Assembly (NCBI GenBank): GCA_964391865.1
Contig: CAYMNQ010000001.1
Span: forward strand, 682,001-746,000
DNA: 64,000 nt
Origin: DASZQL01 sp964391865
GTDB lineage: Bacteria > Planctomycetota > Phycisphaerae > Phycisphaerales > UBA1924
Direction: 5' to 3'
Shown: one piece after another, positions 36,584 through 52,235 of the stretch
How the letters are laid out: each line of letters begins with the position of its first letter
Numbering within the stretch: the stretch's first letter is position 1
Made by a program: the position numbers and the translations under genes
Notes under the pieces: generated by a model
Told to the model about the DNA's origin: nothing
The model's database searches: none
The model's input: only the letters and a program-made list of their open reading frames with translations

Positions 36584-38296
36584 ATGCGATTCGCTTGGAA
36601 CACTTGGTCTGCTGCTGTGATCGCGCTGGCCGCGGGGCTCGGGGTGTCGTGCGCGGACCGCGCGCGAAGCCCCGCGGGCGAGACCGCATCGGCGTCGTCA
36701 ACATCCGCCCGCGGGCCGTTGTTCGACGGGATGGGCCCGCACCGCCGCACGGTGAGCACCAAGTCCGCGCTCGCGCAGCGGTATTTCGATCAGGGACTGA
36801 CGTGGGCGTACGCGTTCAACCACGACGAAGCCGCGCGATCCTTCGAGTCGGCGGCGGGAGTTGATCCGTCGCTCGCGATGGCGTGGTGGGGGGTGGCGCT
36901 CAGCCACGGGCCGCACATCAACAATCCCGCCATGCCGGAGGAGCGATCGAAACTCGCCTGGGAAGCGCTGGAGAAGGCCCGCGCCCTTGTGGGCGGCGCG
37001 AGCGAGGTGGAGCGAGCGCTCATCGAAGCCCTCGGTGCACGCTACGCCTGGCCCGCGCCCACGGACCGCACGCCGCTCGACCGCGCCTACGCCGACGCGA
37101 TGCAGCGCGTGCACGCGCGTTTCCCCAACGATGTGGACGTCATCACGCTCTACGCCGAGTCGCTGATGGATCTGCAGCCGTGGGACCTGTGGACCCTCGA
37201 CGGTCAGCCGAAGGGGCGGGCGCTCGAGATCGTCTCGCTGATCGAATCGGCGCTCGCGATCAACCCCAAGCACCCCGGCGCTGCCCACCTCTACATCCAC
37301 GCCGTCGAAGCCTCCCCCACTCCCGAGCGGGCGCTGGCGGCTGCGGACACGCTGCGCGATCTCGTCCCCGCGTCGGGGCACCTCCTGCACATGCCCGCGC
37401 ACATCGATATCCGCGTGGGCAACTGGGAAGCGTCGGCGGCGGCAAACCGGCTCGCGATCGCGCGCGACGATGCATACCGCGCACGCCACCCGCGCCAAGG
37501 CTTCTACCGCATCTACATGATGCACAACGCGCAGTTCCTCGCGTACACCTGCATGATGATGGGGCGCAGCGTTGAAGCGATCGCATCAGCACAGGACGCC
37601 GTCAACACGCTGCCGCCGGAGTGGGTGAAGGAAAACGCGCCGATCATCGACGGTTACCTGACCATCCATATGGACGCCCTGAAGCGCTTCGGCAAGTGGG
37701 ACGAACTCCTCGCGATGGACCCGCCGGCCGAGCACCTGCCCTACACGACCGCCATGTGGCGGATGAACCGCGCGGTGGCAGTGGCGGCGAAAGGCAACAT
37801 CGCCGACGCCGAGCGCGAGCGGGAGAAGTTCATCGAAGCATGCGCGAAGGTGCCCGCCGGGCAGCTCGCGCAGATCAACCCGGCGGAGCGCGTGCTAGCG
37901 ATCGGGCGGCATTTCCTCGACGGCGAGATCGCGTACGCCAAACGCGACTACACCACCGCCGCGCGCGAACTCCGGGCGGCGGCGGCGATCGAGGACACCC
38001 TCCTCTATATGGAGCCCCCCGACTGGGTGCAGCCCGTCCGCCACACCCTCGGCACGGTCCTCATGGACGCCGGTCGGTTCGCGGACGCGGAGCAGGTGTA
38101 TCGGGAGGACCTGTCCCGCTGGCGGGAGAACGGCTGGTCGCTGATGGGTCTCGCTGAGGCGCTCGACCGGCAGCAAAGGGCGGAGGAAGCAGCGGCGATC
38201 CGCGATCGGCAGGAAAAAGCATGGGCTTCGGCGGATATCGATGCCCATGCGACGTGCCTGTGCGCGCCCATGACCACGCGGCGCGACGTGCGCTGA
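36584..38296 (+). CDS. TPR-containing probable lipoprotein
   Basis: The 570-residue product starts with a signal peptide ending in LGVSC, a lipobox-like sequence with Cys near residue 24. The rest is helical with several TPR-like repeats: QRYFDQGLTWAYAFNHDEA, then PSLAMAWWGVALSHG, and RELRAAAAIEDTLLY and FADAEQVYREDL near the C-terminus. Such proteins are common but uncharacterised. AGGAGG lies seven bases before the ATG at 36584. It is divergent from the penicillin-acylase gene. Confidence 0.85.
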   Translation: MRFAWNTWSAAVIALAAGLGVSCADRARSPAGETASASSTSARGPLFDGMGPHRRTVSTKSALAQRYFDQGLTWAYAFNHDEAARSFESAAGVDPSLAMAWWGVALSHGPHINNPAMPEERSKLAWEALEKARALVGGASEVERALIEALGARYAWPAPTDRTPLDRAYADAMQRVHARFPNDVDVITLYAESLMDLQPWDLWTLDGQPKGRALEIVSLIESALAINPKHPGAAHLYIHAVEASPTPERALAAADTLRDLVPASGHLLHMPAHIDIRVGNWEASAAANRLAIARDDAYRARHPRQGFYRIYMMHNAQFLAYTCMMMGRSVEAIASAQDAVNTLPPEWVKENAPIIDGYLTIHMDALKRFGKWDELLAMDPPAEHLPYTTAMWRMNRAVAVAAKGNIADAEREREKFIEACAKVPAGQLAQINPAERVLAIGRHFLDGEIAYAKRDYTTAARELRAAAAIEDTLLYMEPPDWVQPVRHTLGTVLMDAGRFADAEQVYREDLSRWRENGWSLMGLAEALDRQQRAEEAAAIRDRQEKAWASADIDAHATCLCAPMTTRRDVR

Positions 38297-38342
38297 GGCC
38301 GGCGTCGACCGCGCACGACGCGGCACATCGCTTCTCAAGTCA

Positions 38343-38378
38343 AACGGCGCGGATTCATCTCGGATGATCCGCGCCGTT
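38343..38378. terminator. Terminator-like hairpin between convergent genes
   Basis: AACGGCGCGGA pairs with TCCGCGCCGTT in a perfect 11-bp stem, and the inner TCATC/GATGA can pair further. There is no T-tract on either side, so intrinsic termination is uncertain. It lies between the stops of the TPR and spondin-like genes. Confidence 0.5.
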
Positions 38379-38418
38379 CGACCGAAAGAAGGAGGGATTC
38401 AACAGCTCCGCACGCCGA

Positions 38419-39189
38419 TCAGCGCCGACGCCGAACGGCCGCCGCGAAACCGGCGGCCGCGAGCGCCGCTGCCGCGGTCGGTGCCGGGACCACCTGGAAC
38501 GTGATCCGGTACACGCCATCATCAGCGCCGATCTGATTCTGGAACGTATACCCCGGCGCCGTGGTCAGCCCGTTGAAAACGTCGAGGTCCGCGAAGTCGA
38601 AAACCACGACGCCGTTCTCGTCGATGTGGTCCGGGTTGCTCGATCCCTGGAGGAACGCCGCGCCGAACGGGCCGTCAAGCTCGGAGCCGGCATCCCAGAT
38701 GTCGCGCCCGAACTGAGTGATCGTGGTCGGGACAAACGCGCCGCTCGCGTCGAAGAGCTCGTACTCCGTGCCGCTATCGTTCCCGATGAAATAATCGTTG
38801 CTGGGCACGACCATCGCGCCGAAGCTGAAGAAGCGGTTGAGCGACGAATCGACGGTGATTTTCGCCGAAGCCGTCTGCCCAGGCAGCAGCGGGCCGCCGC
38901 CGACCGACCCGGCGTTCCCGCTCGGTTGCGCGGCGGCGAACGCGGGGAACCACTCCGAGCCGCTGCCGCCCTCCGCGATCGAGACGATCGGCGCGGTCGC
39001 AGCAGCGCCGAGGTCGAACGAATCGAACGTGCCGTCGTGGAACCCGAACCGGAGCGGCGCGAACGACACGCTGTTCGCCGGTTGGAGATTCTCGACCGTG
39101 ATGAGCAGATCGACCTGCGCCGCGGGCGCGATCCCGGCGAAGCCGAGCGCGACCATCGATCCCGTGAAGAGTGTCCGTGTGCGATTCAT
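38419..39189 (-). CDS. Secreted spondin-domain-like protein with PEP-CTERM-like tail
   Basis: The 256-residue protein has a signal peptide to about residue 23 and then the spondin-like opening DLLITVENLQPANSVSFAP. The body includes LRFGFHDGTFDSFDLG and PSNDYFIGNDSG, which fit bacterial spondin domains (beta-rich, possibly metal or matrix binding). The C-terminus is VPAPT, a hydrophobic Ala-rich helix and RRRR, a PEP-CTERM-like sorting signal. GAGGAAC precedes the ATG at 39189. Confidence 0.85.
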   Translation of the reverse strand: MNRTRTLFTGSMVALGFAGIAPAAQVDLLITVENLQPANSVSFAPLRFGFHDGTFDSFDLGAAATAPIVSIAEGGSGSEWFPAFAAAQPSGNAGSVGGGPLLPGQTASAKITVDSSLNRFFSFGAMVVPSNDYFIGNDSGTEYELFDASGAFVPTTITQFGRDIWDAGSELDGPFGAAFLQGSSNPDHIDENGVVVFDFADLDVFNGLTTAPGYTFQNQIGADDGVYRITFQVVPAPTAAAALAAAGFAAAVRRRR

Positions 39190-39308
39190 GACTCGTTCCT
39201 CCTGGACAAAGAAGTCCATAGCACAACACCGGGGCGACCGGCCCATCCGAATGAGCCGAGCGAGCCCGGACCAACTACTCACTGGTAGTCGTGGGAGCGA
39301 ACGAATCC

Positions 39309-39608
39309 TTACAACGAATTCCCGGATTGGTCGGCGAACGCCGCGAGGCGTGATTCCAGCCGCGCCCGCACCTCCGCCGGGATCGGCGTCCGCCCACCGG
39401 CATCGGGCGCCGTCGCGCGTGCATGAAGGCTCAACATCGTGCGGAGCTGTTTCTTAAACAAACGGCACGCAGGGCACACGCGAAAGTGCAGCCACAACCC
39501 CAGGCGCTCGCCCCGCGTCGCCGCGCCTTCGAGCTGCCGCGACATCATCTCCGTATGCGCCCAGCAGGGAGCCGATACAGTGCGCGCGACTTCTACAAAA
39601 AAACCCAT
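39309..39608 (-). CDS. Zinc-finger (zf-HC2-like) anti-sigma factor
   Basis: The 99-residue protein carries H-F-R-V-C-P-A-C, the HxxxCxxC part of the zf-HC2 anti-sigma zinc site, with an upstream Cys/His segment (CWAHTEMM). It has no obvious transmembrane helix, so it would be a soluble anti-sigma factor. It starts 12 bp after the stop of the ECF sigma gene and is almost surely its regulator. The coding strand has seven T residues directly after the second codon (ATG GGT TTT TTT GTA), an unusual homopolymer for this G+C-rich genome. Confidence 0.82.
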   Translation of the reverse strand: MGFFVEVARTVSAPCWAHTEMMSRQLEGAATRGERLGLWLHFRVCPACRLFKKQLRTMLSLHARATAPDAGGRTPIPAEVRARLESRLAAFADQSGNSL

Positions 39609-39620
39609 CGCCGTCGTCCC

Positions 39621-40223
39621 TCACTGCCCGCGACCAGCCCGGACCCGGGCCTCGATGCACGAACGGAGCATCATCCTCGCCCGGTGCAGCCGGGTCCAGA
39701 GGTTTGTCGGCGTGATCCCCAGAACCTTGCAGACCGCCTCACCCGGGAGCTGGCGGATTTCCCGAAGCTCCAGCGTGTCCCGCAGAACCGGCGGCAGTTC
39801 GTCGCGGCAGGAATCCAAATAGGCAATCAACGCCGAATCGCCCTCGACCGACCAATCCCTAGGCGGCGCCGACCAACAACCGTCCTCACCAAATTCGGGC
39901 GTCCGCTCCGGGATGACTGTCTCCATGAACGCTCGATCCCGGGCCCGGCTGCGGTAATAGTCGGCGATCTTTCGCGACAGGATGCTTAGCAGCCACGTCT
40001 CAGGAGAGGATCGGTGCTCGAATCGCTCGGCCGATAGCAGGGCCGCAACGAGCGCATCGTGAACCAAGTCCTCAGCGACTTCCGCGGGAGCCCGCGACAG
40101 GGCAAAGGACCACAGGGCACCGCCATGCTCACGAATCCAAACATGTACCGTATTCAAAGCGGGCGATCGTTGCGACGTTCTGGCGCTCACCATGCAAAGG
40201 AACACGCCGCGGTTCTGAATCAT
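39621..40223 (-). CDS. ECF-type RNA polymerase sigma factor
   Basis: The product is about 200 residues. Region 2 includes AEDLVHDALVAALLSAERF and SPETWLLSILSRKIADYYRSR. Region 4 has LELREIRQLPGEAVCKVLGITPTNLWTRLHRARMML (split about residues 150-190), the usual helix-turn-helix of ECF sigma factors. It is cotranscribed with the zinc-finger anti-sigma gene and divergent from rpoB. The target regulon is unknown. An alternative ATG lies at 40193, and neither has a good ribosome site. Confidence 0.9.
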   Translation of the reverse strand: MIQNRGVFLCMVSARTSQRSPALNTVHVWIREHGGALWSFALSRAPAEVAEDLVHDALVAALLSAERFEHRSSPETWLLSILSRKIADYYRSRARDRAFMETVIPERTPEFGEDGCWSAPPRDWSVEGDSALIAYLDSCRDELPPVLRDTLELREIRQLPGEAVCKVLGITPTNLWTRLHRARMMLRSCIEARVRAGRGQ

Positions 40224-40283
40224 TCAATCAAGGCATCAAAATAAAATTAGCATTTTGTTAGGAGTATCAGACATTCTTTCCGT

Positions 40284-40312
40284 TTGCCGAAAATGTTCAA
40301 GTTTGCTACAGT
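40284..40312 (+). promoter_or_regulatory. Candidate sigma-70-type promoter of rpoB
   Basis: TTGCCG (40284-40289), a 17-bp spacer and TACAGT (40307-40312) lie in an A+T-rich patch between the sigma factor gene and rpoB. Each hexamer has two mismatches to consensus. It is about 150 bases upstream of the rpoB start. Confidence 0.35.
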
Positions 40313-40465
40313 TCTCGGCTTGACACGCTCTGGAATTGTCTCCTTTCCCTCCCCGCCGATCGTTGAAACGCACACGCCTCTGAACAACGCCGCGCCCTGA
40401 CCCCCGTCGATCCGGCAACGGGTGGCTGTGCTATCAGCATCATCATCATCCACCGCGAGGTCCTG

Positions 40466-44278
<3,813 letters not shown>

Positions 44279-44361
44279 GTGGTCGGGTTATTGAAGATCG
44301 GATCGCACCCCGCGCGGGATCGTCCGCCGCGCGTTCGTAGAGAGAGTCAAAGGTGAACCCC

Positions 44362-45003
44362 ATGAACAAGCTGCTCGTCGGATCACTCGTCGTGGCGATG
44401 CTCGCGGGCCTGCCCGCGTGCGATCAGGGAACGAAGCCGGAGTCCAAGCCCGCCGCCCCGGCGACCCCGGAAACGTCGGAGCCCAAGCCGGAGCCGAAGG
44501 CCGCCGACACCGCCCCGAAGCCCGCCGAAACGAAGCCCGCGGCGGCGACCGAGCCGACGCAAGAAACCGCCGACGGTGCCGCGAAACTCTTCGTCGCCGC
44601 AATGGCGGCGGGTGACTTCATGCGCGCCAGCGACCTCTGCGATCCCGGCGCGGAAGGCCGCGACGAGATCCTCGAAGCCGCGAAGATCATCGTGGAAGCC
44701 GAGGCGAAGCAAAACCCCGAACTCAACAAGGTCGTCAAGGTGATTCTCGATTCCATGACCAAGCCCTGGCAGGGCGCGGGAGTGACCACCGGTCCGGAGC
44801 AGGGCCGCAACGCGTCAACCACTTTCAAGCTCACCAACGGCGTGAGCAAAGACGTCGTCATGCAGAAGACCGACGGGAAGTGGTTCGCCTTCCCGACCCG
44901 CGGCATCGTCACGGTTTCCAAGGCCGAAGTGCCCGCGGAGCCGACGCCCGCCACCCCGGCCCCGACGCCAACCCCCGACCCGGACCAGCCGCCCAGCAAG
45001 TGA
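44362..45003 (+). CDS. Lipoprotein of unknown function between rpoB and rpoC
   Basis: The 213-residue product starts with a lipoprotein signal (hydrophobic stretch ending GLPAC, Cys near residue 20). A low-complexity linker rich in Pro, Ala, Lys, Glu and Thr follows to about residue 70. A folded part of about 110 residues (GAAKLFVAAMAAGDFMRASDL to VMQKTDGKWFAFPTRG) resembles the small DUF4878/NTF2-like cone folds that start with a short helix-rich segment. The C-terminus is again Pro/Thr/Ala-rich. The ATG at 44362 follows AAAGGTG at good spacing. It would sit in the periplasm on a membrane and has no obvious link to transcription. Confidence 0.85.
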   Translation: MNKLLVGSLVVAMLAGLPACDQGTKPESKPAAPATPETSEPKPEPKAADTAPKPAETKPAAATEPTQETADGAAKLFVAAMAAGDFMRASDLCDPGAEGRDEILEAAKIIVEAEAKQNPELNKVVKVILDSMTKPWQGAGVTTGPEQGRNASTTFKLTNGVSKDVVMQKTDGKWFAFPTRGIVTVSKAEVPAEPTPATPAPTPTPDPDQPPSK

Positions 45004-45089
45004 TCGGTTCAGACTCCGCTGATTCGCTCCCGTCGTGACTCATTCCCGATCCGTGCCGCGGCTTGCCCGGCGCGCGATCGATCAGGCCC

Positions 45090-45110
45090 GCCGCCGGTGC
45101 AACCGGCGGC
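45090..45110 (+). promoter_or_regulatory. Perfect hairpin in the rpoC leader
   Basis: GCCGCCGGT and ACCGGCGGC form a 9-bp perfect stem with a 3-nt loop, ending 17 bases before the rpoC start codon. There is no T-tract, so it is not a classical terminator. It could hold back ribosome loading, stabilise the rpoC transcript or mark a processing site. Confidence 0.55.
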
Positions 45111-45127
45111 CCCCCGGAACCAACACC

Positions 45128-49519
<4,392 letters not shown>

Positions 49520-49561
49520 TCACCGCCGACTGACCGATCGCACATCATCAATCAACACCCG

Positions 49562-49590
49562 ACACCCCGGCCCGCGCCGGGGTGTTTTTT
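49562..49590 (+). terminator. Rho-independent terminator of rpoC
   Basis: ACACCCCGGC and GCCGGGGTGT form a perfect 10-bp stem with a 4-nt loop, followed by TTTTTT. It lies about 45 bases after the rpoC stop. Confidence 0.95.
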
Positions 49591-49787
49591 CGCCGCTCGC
49601 CAGGCGAAGTGCCGCGCGCCCGATAACTCAAACTCTTGCTGCCAGTCTTCGGTGCCGAGAAAGCCGGAAACACGCCCATAATCGCTCGACCCACGCCACG
49701 CCAACCGGATCAATTCGGCTCGACTTCAAGGCACCTAAGCCGGGGGCCGATGATGCAGCGATCGGTCCCACACCGAGCGTGACCCGC

Positions 49788-50678
49788 ATGCCGCAACCCG
49801 CGTCACCGAAGATTCCGTCGATCGCCGAGGGGCTCAGCGCCCTCGCCGCCGCATGCGCGCGCAACACGCCCATCGAGGTCGTCCGCCGCGGCCGCGGCGA
49901 TCAGGAACCCTCCGCCAAGGGCCGCCTGCTCGAACTGCGGAAAGACGCGCTCATCATCGAGAAAGTCCGGGTCATCGGACGCGCCGCACGATTCCCCCCC
50001 GGCAGCGTCATCGACTGCTACTTCACCTACGGCGGCGCGCTGCTCCAATTCCGCAGCACCATTATCGACGCCGGTCGCGCGGTGCAGTTGAACGACCATG
50101 TGACGCTCCCCGCGATGAGCGTCGCTCTGCCGGAGCTCATCGAATCCGGACAGCGCCGCCAGGTGTTCCGCATCTCGCTCGGCACGCTCGATGCGCAGCC
50201 CAAGGTCCAAGTGTGGTACGAGCGCGACGTCTTCGCGCAGCACGAGCGCCTGCTCGCGCGGCACAGCGAGCCCGCGCCGATCCCGCCCGCCAGCGACGCC
50301 ACGAATACGCTGAAGCCTCCGCCCCCCGAGCCACCAGCGCCGATCACGCGGCTGGCCGCGCTCGACACGCTCAAGCCCAGCGTCACCGGCATCATCGCCG
50401 ACGGCTCGGACACCGGCGCGGGGCTGATGCTCCCCGGCGCCAAGTACACCCGCTTTAGAATCTTCGAGCGCCTGTGGGTCAGGATCACGCTGCCGCAGGA
50501 CGAGAACACGATCGTCTTCCCCGCCGAGGTGCGCCACGCGCGCGACATCCCCGACCGCGGCGCACGCGTCGGCGTGATGTTCATCGAGGACGAGAAACTC
50601 CTCCCCGGCTATATGTCGAGAGTCCGCCGCATGGTCGCGTACCTGACCGACGTGCAGCGCAAACGACGGAAGCAATGA
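49788..50678 (+). CDS. PilZ-domain c-di-GMP-binding protein
   Basis: The 296-residue protein has an N-terminal beta-rich domain like the YcgR flagellar-brake domain and a C-terminal PilZ domain. RRQVFR (R123-R124-x3-R128) and DGSDTG (D205, S207, G210) are the two conserved c-di-GMP-binding motifs. A Pro-rich linker (PPPPEPPAP) separates parts of the second domain. It could act as a receptor for the GGDEF response regulator 20 kb away. The ATG at 49788 is the first Met before the conserved region; the upstream frame might extend with a GTG. It follows the rpoC terminator. Confidence 0.85.
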   Translation: MPQPASPKIPSIAEGLSALAAACARNTPIEVVRRGRGDQEPSAKGRLLELRKDALIIEKVRVIGRAARFPPGSVIDCYFTYGGALLQFRSTIIDAGRAVQLNDHVTLPAMSVALPELIESGQRRQVFRISLGTLDAQPKVQVWYERDVFAQHERLLARHSEPAPIPPASDATNTLKPPPPEPPAPITRLAALDTLKPSVTGIIADGSDTGAGLMLPGAKYTRFRIFERLWVRITLPQDENTIVFPAEVRHARDIPDRGARVGVMFIEDEKLLPGYMSRVRRMVAYLTDVQRKRRKQ

Positions 50679-50744
50679 GCAAACCGGACCGGGCGGCAGG
50701 CCCACGAAAGCCGATCATCCGCCGCGCCTCCCTCCGAACTCACT

Positions 50745-50792
50745 CGCCCGTTGGCAGAGGGCCGGGGCGAGGGACGCCAGCGACGCGACCAG
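50745..50792. repeat. Dispersed repeat copy 1
   Basis: About 40 of 46 positions match the sequence at 56272-56319, including the core AGAGGGCCGGGG. The inverted 5' arm seen in the second copy is degenerate here. It lies in the gap between the PilZ and membrane-protein genes. Confidence 0.6.
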
Positions 50793-50933
50793 TCTGTTTC
50801 CGTGCCTAGGCATTCCGGAATCCAGAAGTTCATCAACGCCCACCGCGCGCACTCACACATCGCGTCTGAATCGTTCCCACTTCCACCCCTCCGCTCTTCC
50901 ACCTCCCGGCTTTCCCCGCTACCCTGCCCGCGC

Positions 50934-52103
50934 ATGCGCACCATCGCTTGGCCCACCGCTCTCGCCCGAGGCTGTTTCCTCGCTTCGTCGTGGACGTGGG
51001 TCATCGGCATGTTCTTCCCGGTCTACCTCGTCGGCGACTATGGCTGGCCCGGCTGGCTCGCCTTCGCGCTGCCCAACGTCCTCGGCGCGGCGGCGATGGG
51101 CGTGCTCGCCAGCCGCGCCGCTCCGGATTTCGAACGCCGCTTCGCCCGCGCGCTGCAAACGTTCTCGCTCGTCACCATCGCGTTCCACGCCGCGTTCCTC
51201 TCGTGGTTCCTCGCCGCCGTCTGCGCTAACCTGCCGATGATCCGCCAAGGATTCCTCGGCCCGATCGTCACCCTCGCCATCCTCGCCCTCGCGTGGGCAA
51301 CCTCACGCCTGGAGTTTCCCCGGCTCATTACGCTCGGCGTCCTCGCGTGGTGCTGCTCCATCTTTTTCGCGTTCTGGGCATCGCTCACGAGTTCGACCAT
51401 CGCCTTCCCACCGTCGAGCGGCTCGCGACCGATCACCGATCTCTTCGCCGCCGTCCCCGCGCTGATGCTCGGCTTCTTCGCCTGCCCCTGGCTCGATCTC
51501 ACCTTCTGGCGCATACGCCGCACCACACGGGGCGCAACGGGCTCCGCCGCGTTCATCCTCGGCTTCGGCGTCTTCTTCCTCGCGATGATCGGCTTCACGT
51601 TCTTCTACGCCGGCGCGCTCGCACGCGGCAAGTACAGCTACTACGTCCTCGCCCACATCGCCACGCAATCCCTCTTCACCCTCGCCGTGCATCTCCGCTG
51701 CCGGGCCGATTCGCGCGCCTGCGACCCGACGCGTGATCCCCCAAGAGCCGTTCCGCTCGACCGTGCTTTGCTCATCACGCTCGCGTTCATGCTCTGTTTC
51801 GGCGTGCTCTACAAGCTCCAGCCGCTGCGCGAGGGCTACCCGGCGACGCGCCTCGTCTACGAACTCTTCATGTCGTTCTACGGCTTCCTCTTCCCCGCAT
51901 TCGCCTGGATCGTCATGCTGCCGCGTTCGCGCGGCACACTCGCGGAGCGCCACCGGACCTTCCTCCTCGCGCTCCTCATCGCCGGCCCGATGTTCGCCCT
52001 CGGCTACCTCATGCAGTGGGCGATGTGGCTCCTGCCGGCGGTCGGCGTGGTGCTGCTGGCGCCCTTCGCGTGGCGTCTCACAAAACCATCAAAAAACACC
52101 TGA
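50934..52103 (+). CDS. Polytopic membrane protein, function unknown
   Basis: The 389-residue product has about ten hydrophobic segments with short loops, beginning RTIAWPTALARGCFLASSWTWVIGMF and ending with VGVVLLAPFAWRL. I see no transporter motif or cofactor site that names a family. The ATG at 50934 is the only Met before TM1. The 60 bases before it are pyrimidine-rich and show a weak 7-base periodicity. It sits between the PilZ gene and gyrA on the same strand. Confidence 0.75.
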   Translation: MRTIAWPTALARGCFLASSWTWVIGMFFPVYLVGDYGWPGWLAFALPNVLGAAAMGVLASRAAPDFERRFARALQTFSLVTIAFHAAFLSWFLAAVCANLPMIRQGFLGPIVTLAILALAWATSRLEFPRLITLGVLAWCCSIFFAFWASLTSSTIAFPPSSGSRPITDLFAAVPALMLGFFACPWLDLTFWRIRRTTRGATGSAAFILGFGVFFLAMIGFTFFYAGALARGKYSYYVLAHIATQSLFTLAVHLRCRADSRACDPTRDPPRAVPLDRALLITLAFMLCFGVLYKLQPLREGYPATRLVYELFMSFYGFLFPAFAWIVMLPRSRGTLAERHRTFLLALLIAGPMFALGYLMQWAMWLLPAVGVVLLAPFAWRLTKPSKNT

Positions 52104-52117
52104 AAAACACGGTGTTT
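52091..52117 (+). terminator. Weak terminator overlapping the membrane-protein stop
   Basis: AAACACC pairs with GGTGTTT across a 10-nt loop that contains the stop codon, with TTT at the end. The stem is A+T-rich and short, so termination is uncertain. Confidence 0.35.
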
Positions 52118-52145
52118 CTAAACCCCGCGCGGGCTTGAAATCGGC

Positions 52146-52151
52146 TATAAT
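52146..52151 (+). promoter_or_regulatory. Candidate -10 box of gyrA
   Basis: A perfect TATAAT lies 84 bases before the gyrA start. No good -35 hexamer is at the usual spacing; TTGAAA lies only 5 bases upstream. Confidence 0.35.
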
Positions 52152-52235
52152 TCCAGCCTTGATTTCAGGGCCGCTCGCCCGCCGCGCACGGACGCACCCG
52201 CCGGCGATCACCGAAGCCCACGGAGCCGCTCCCTC

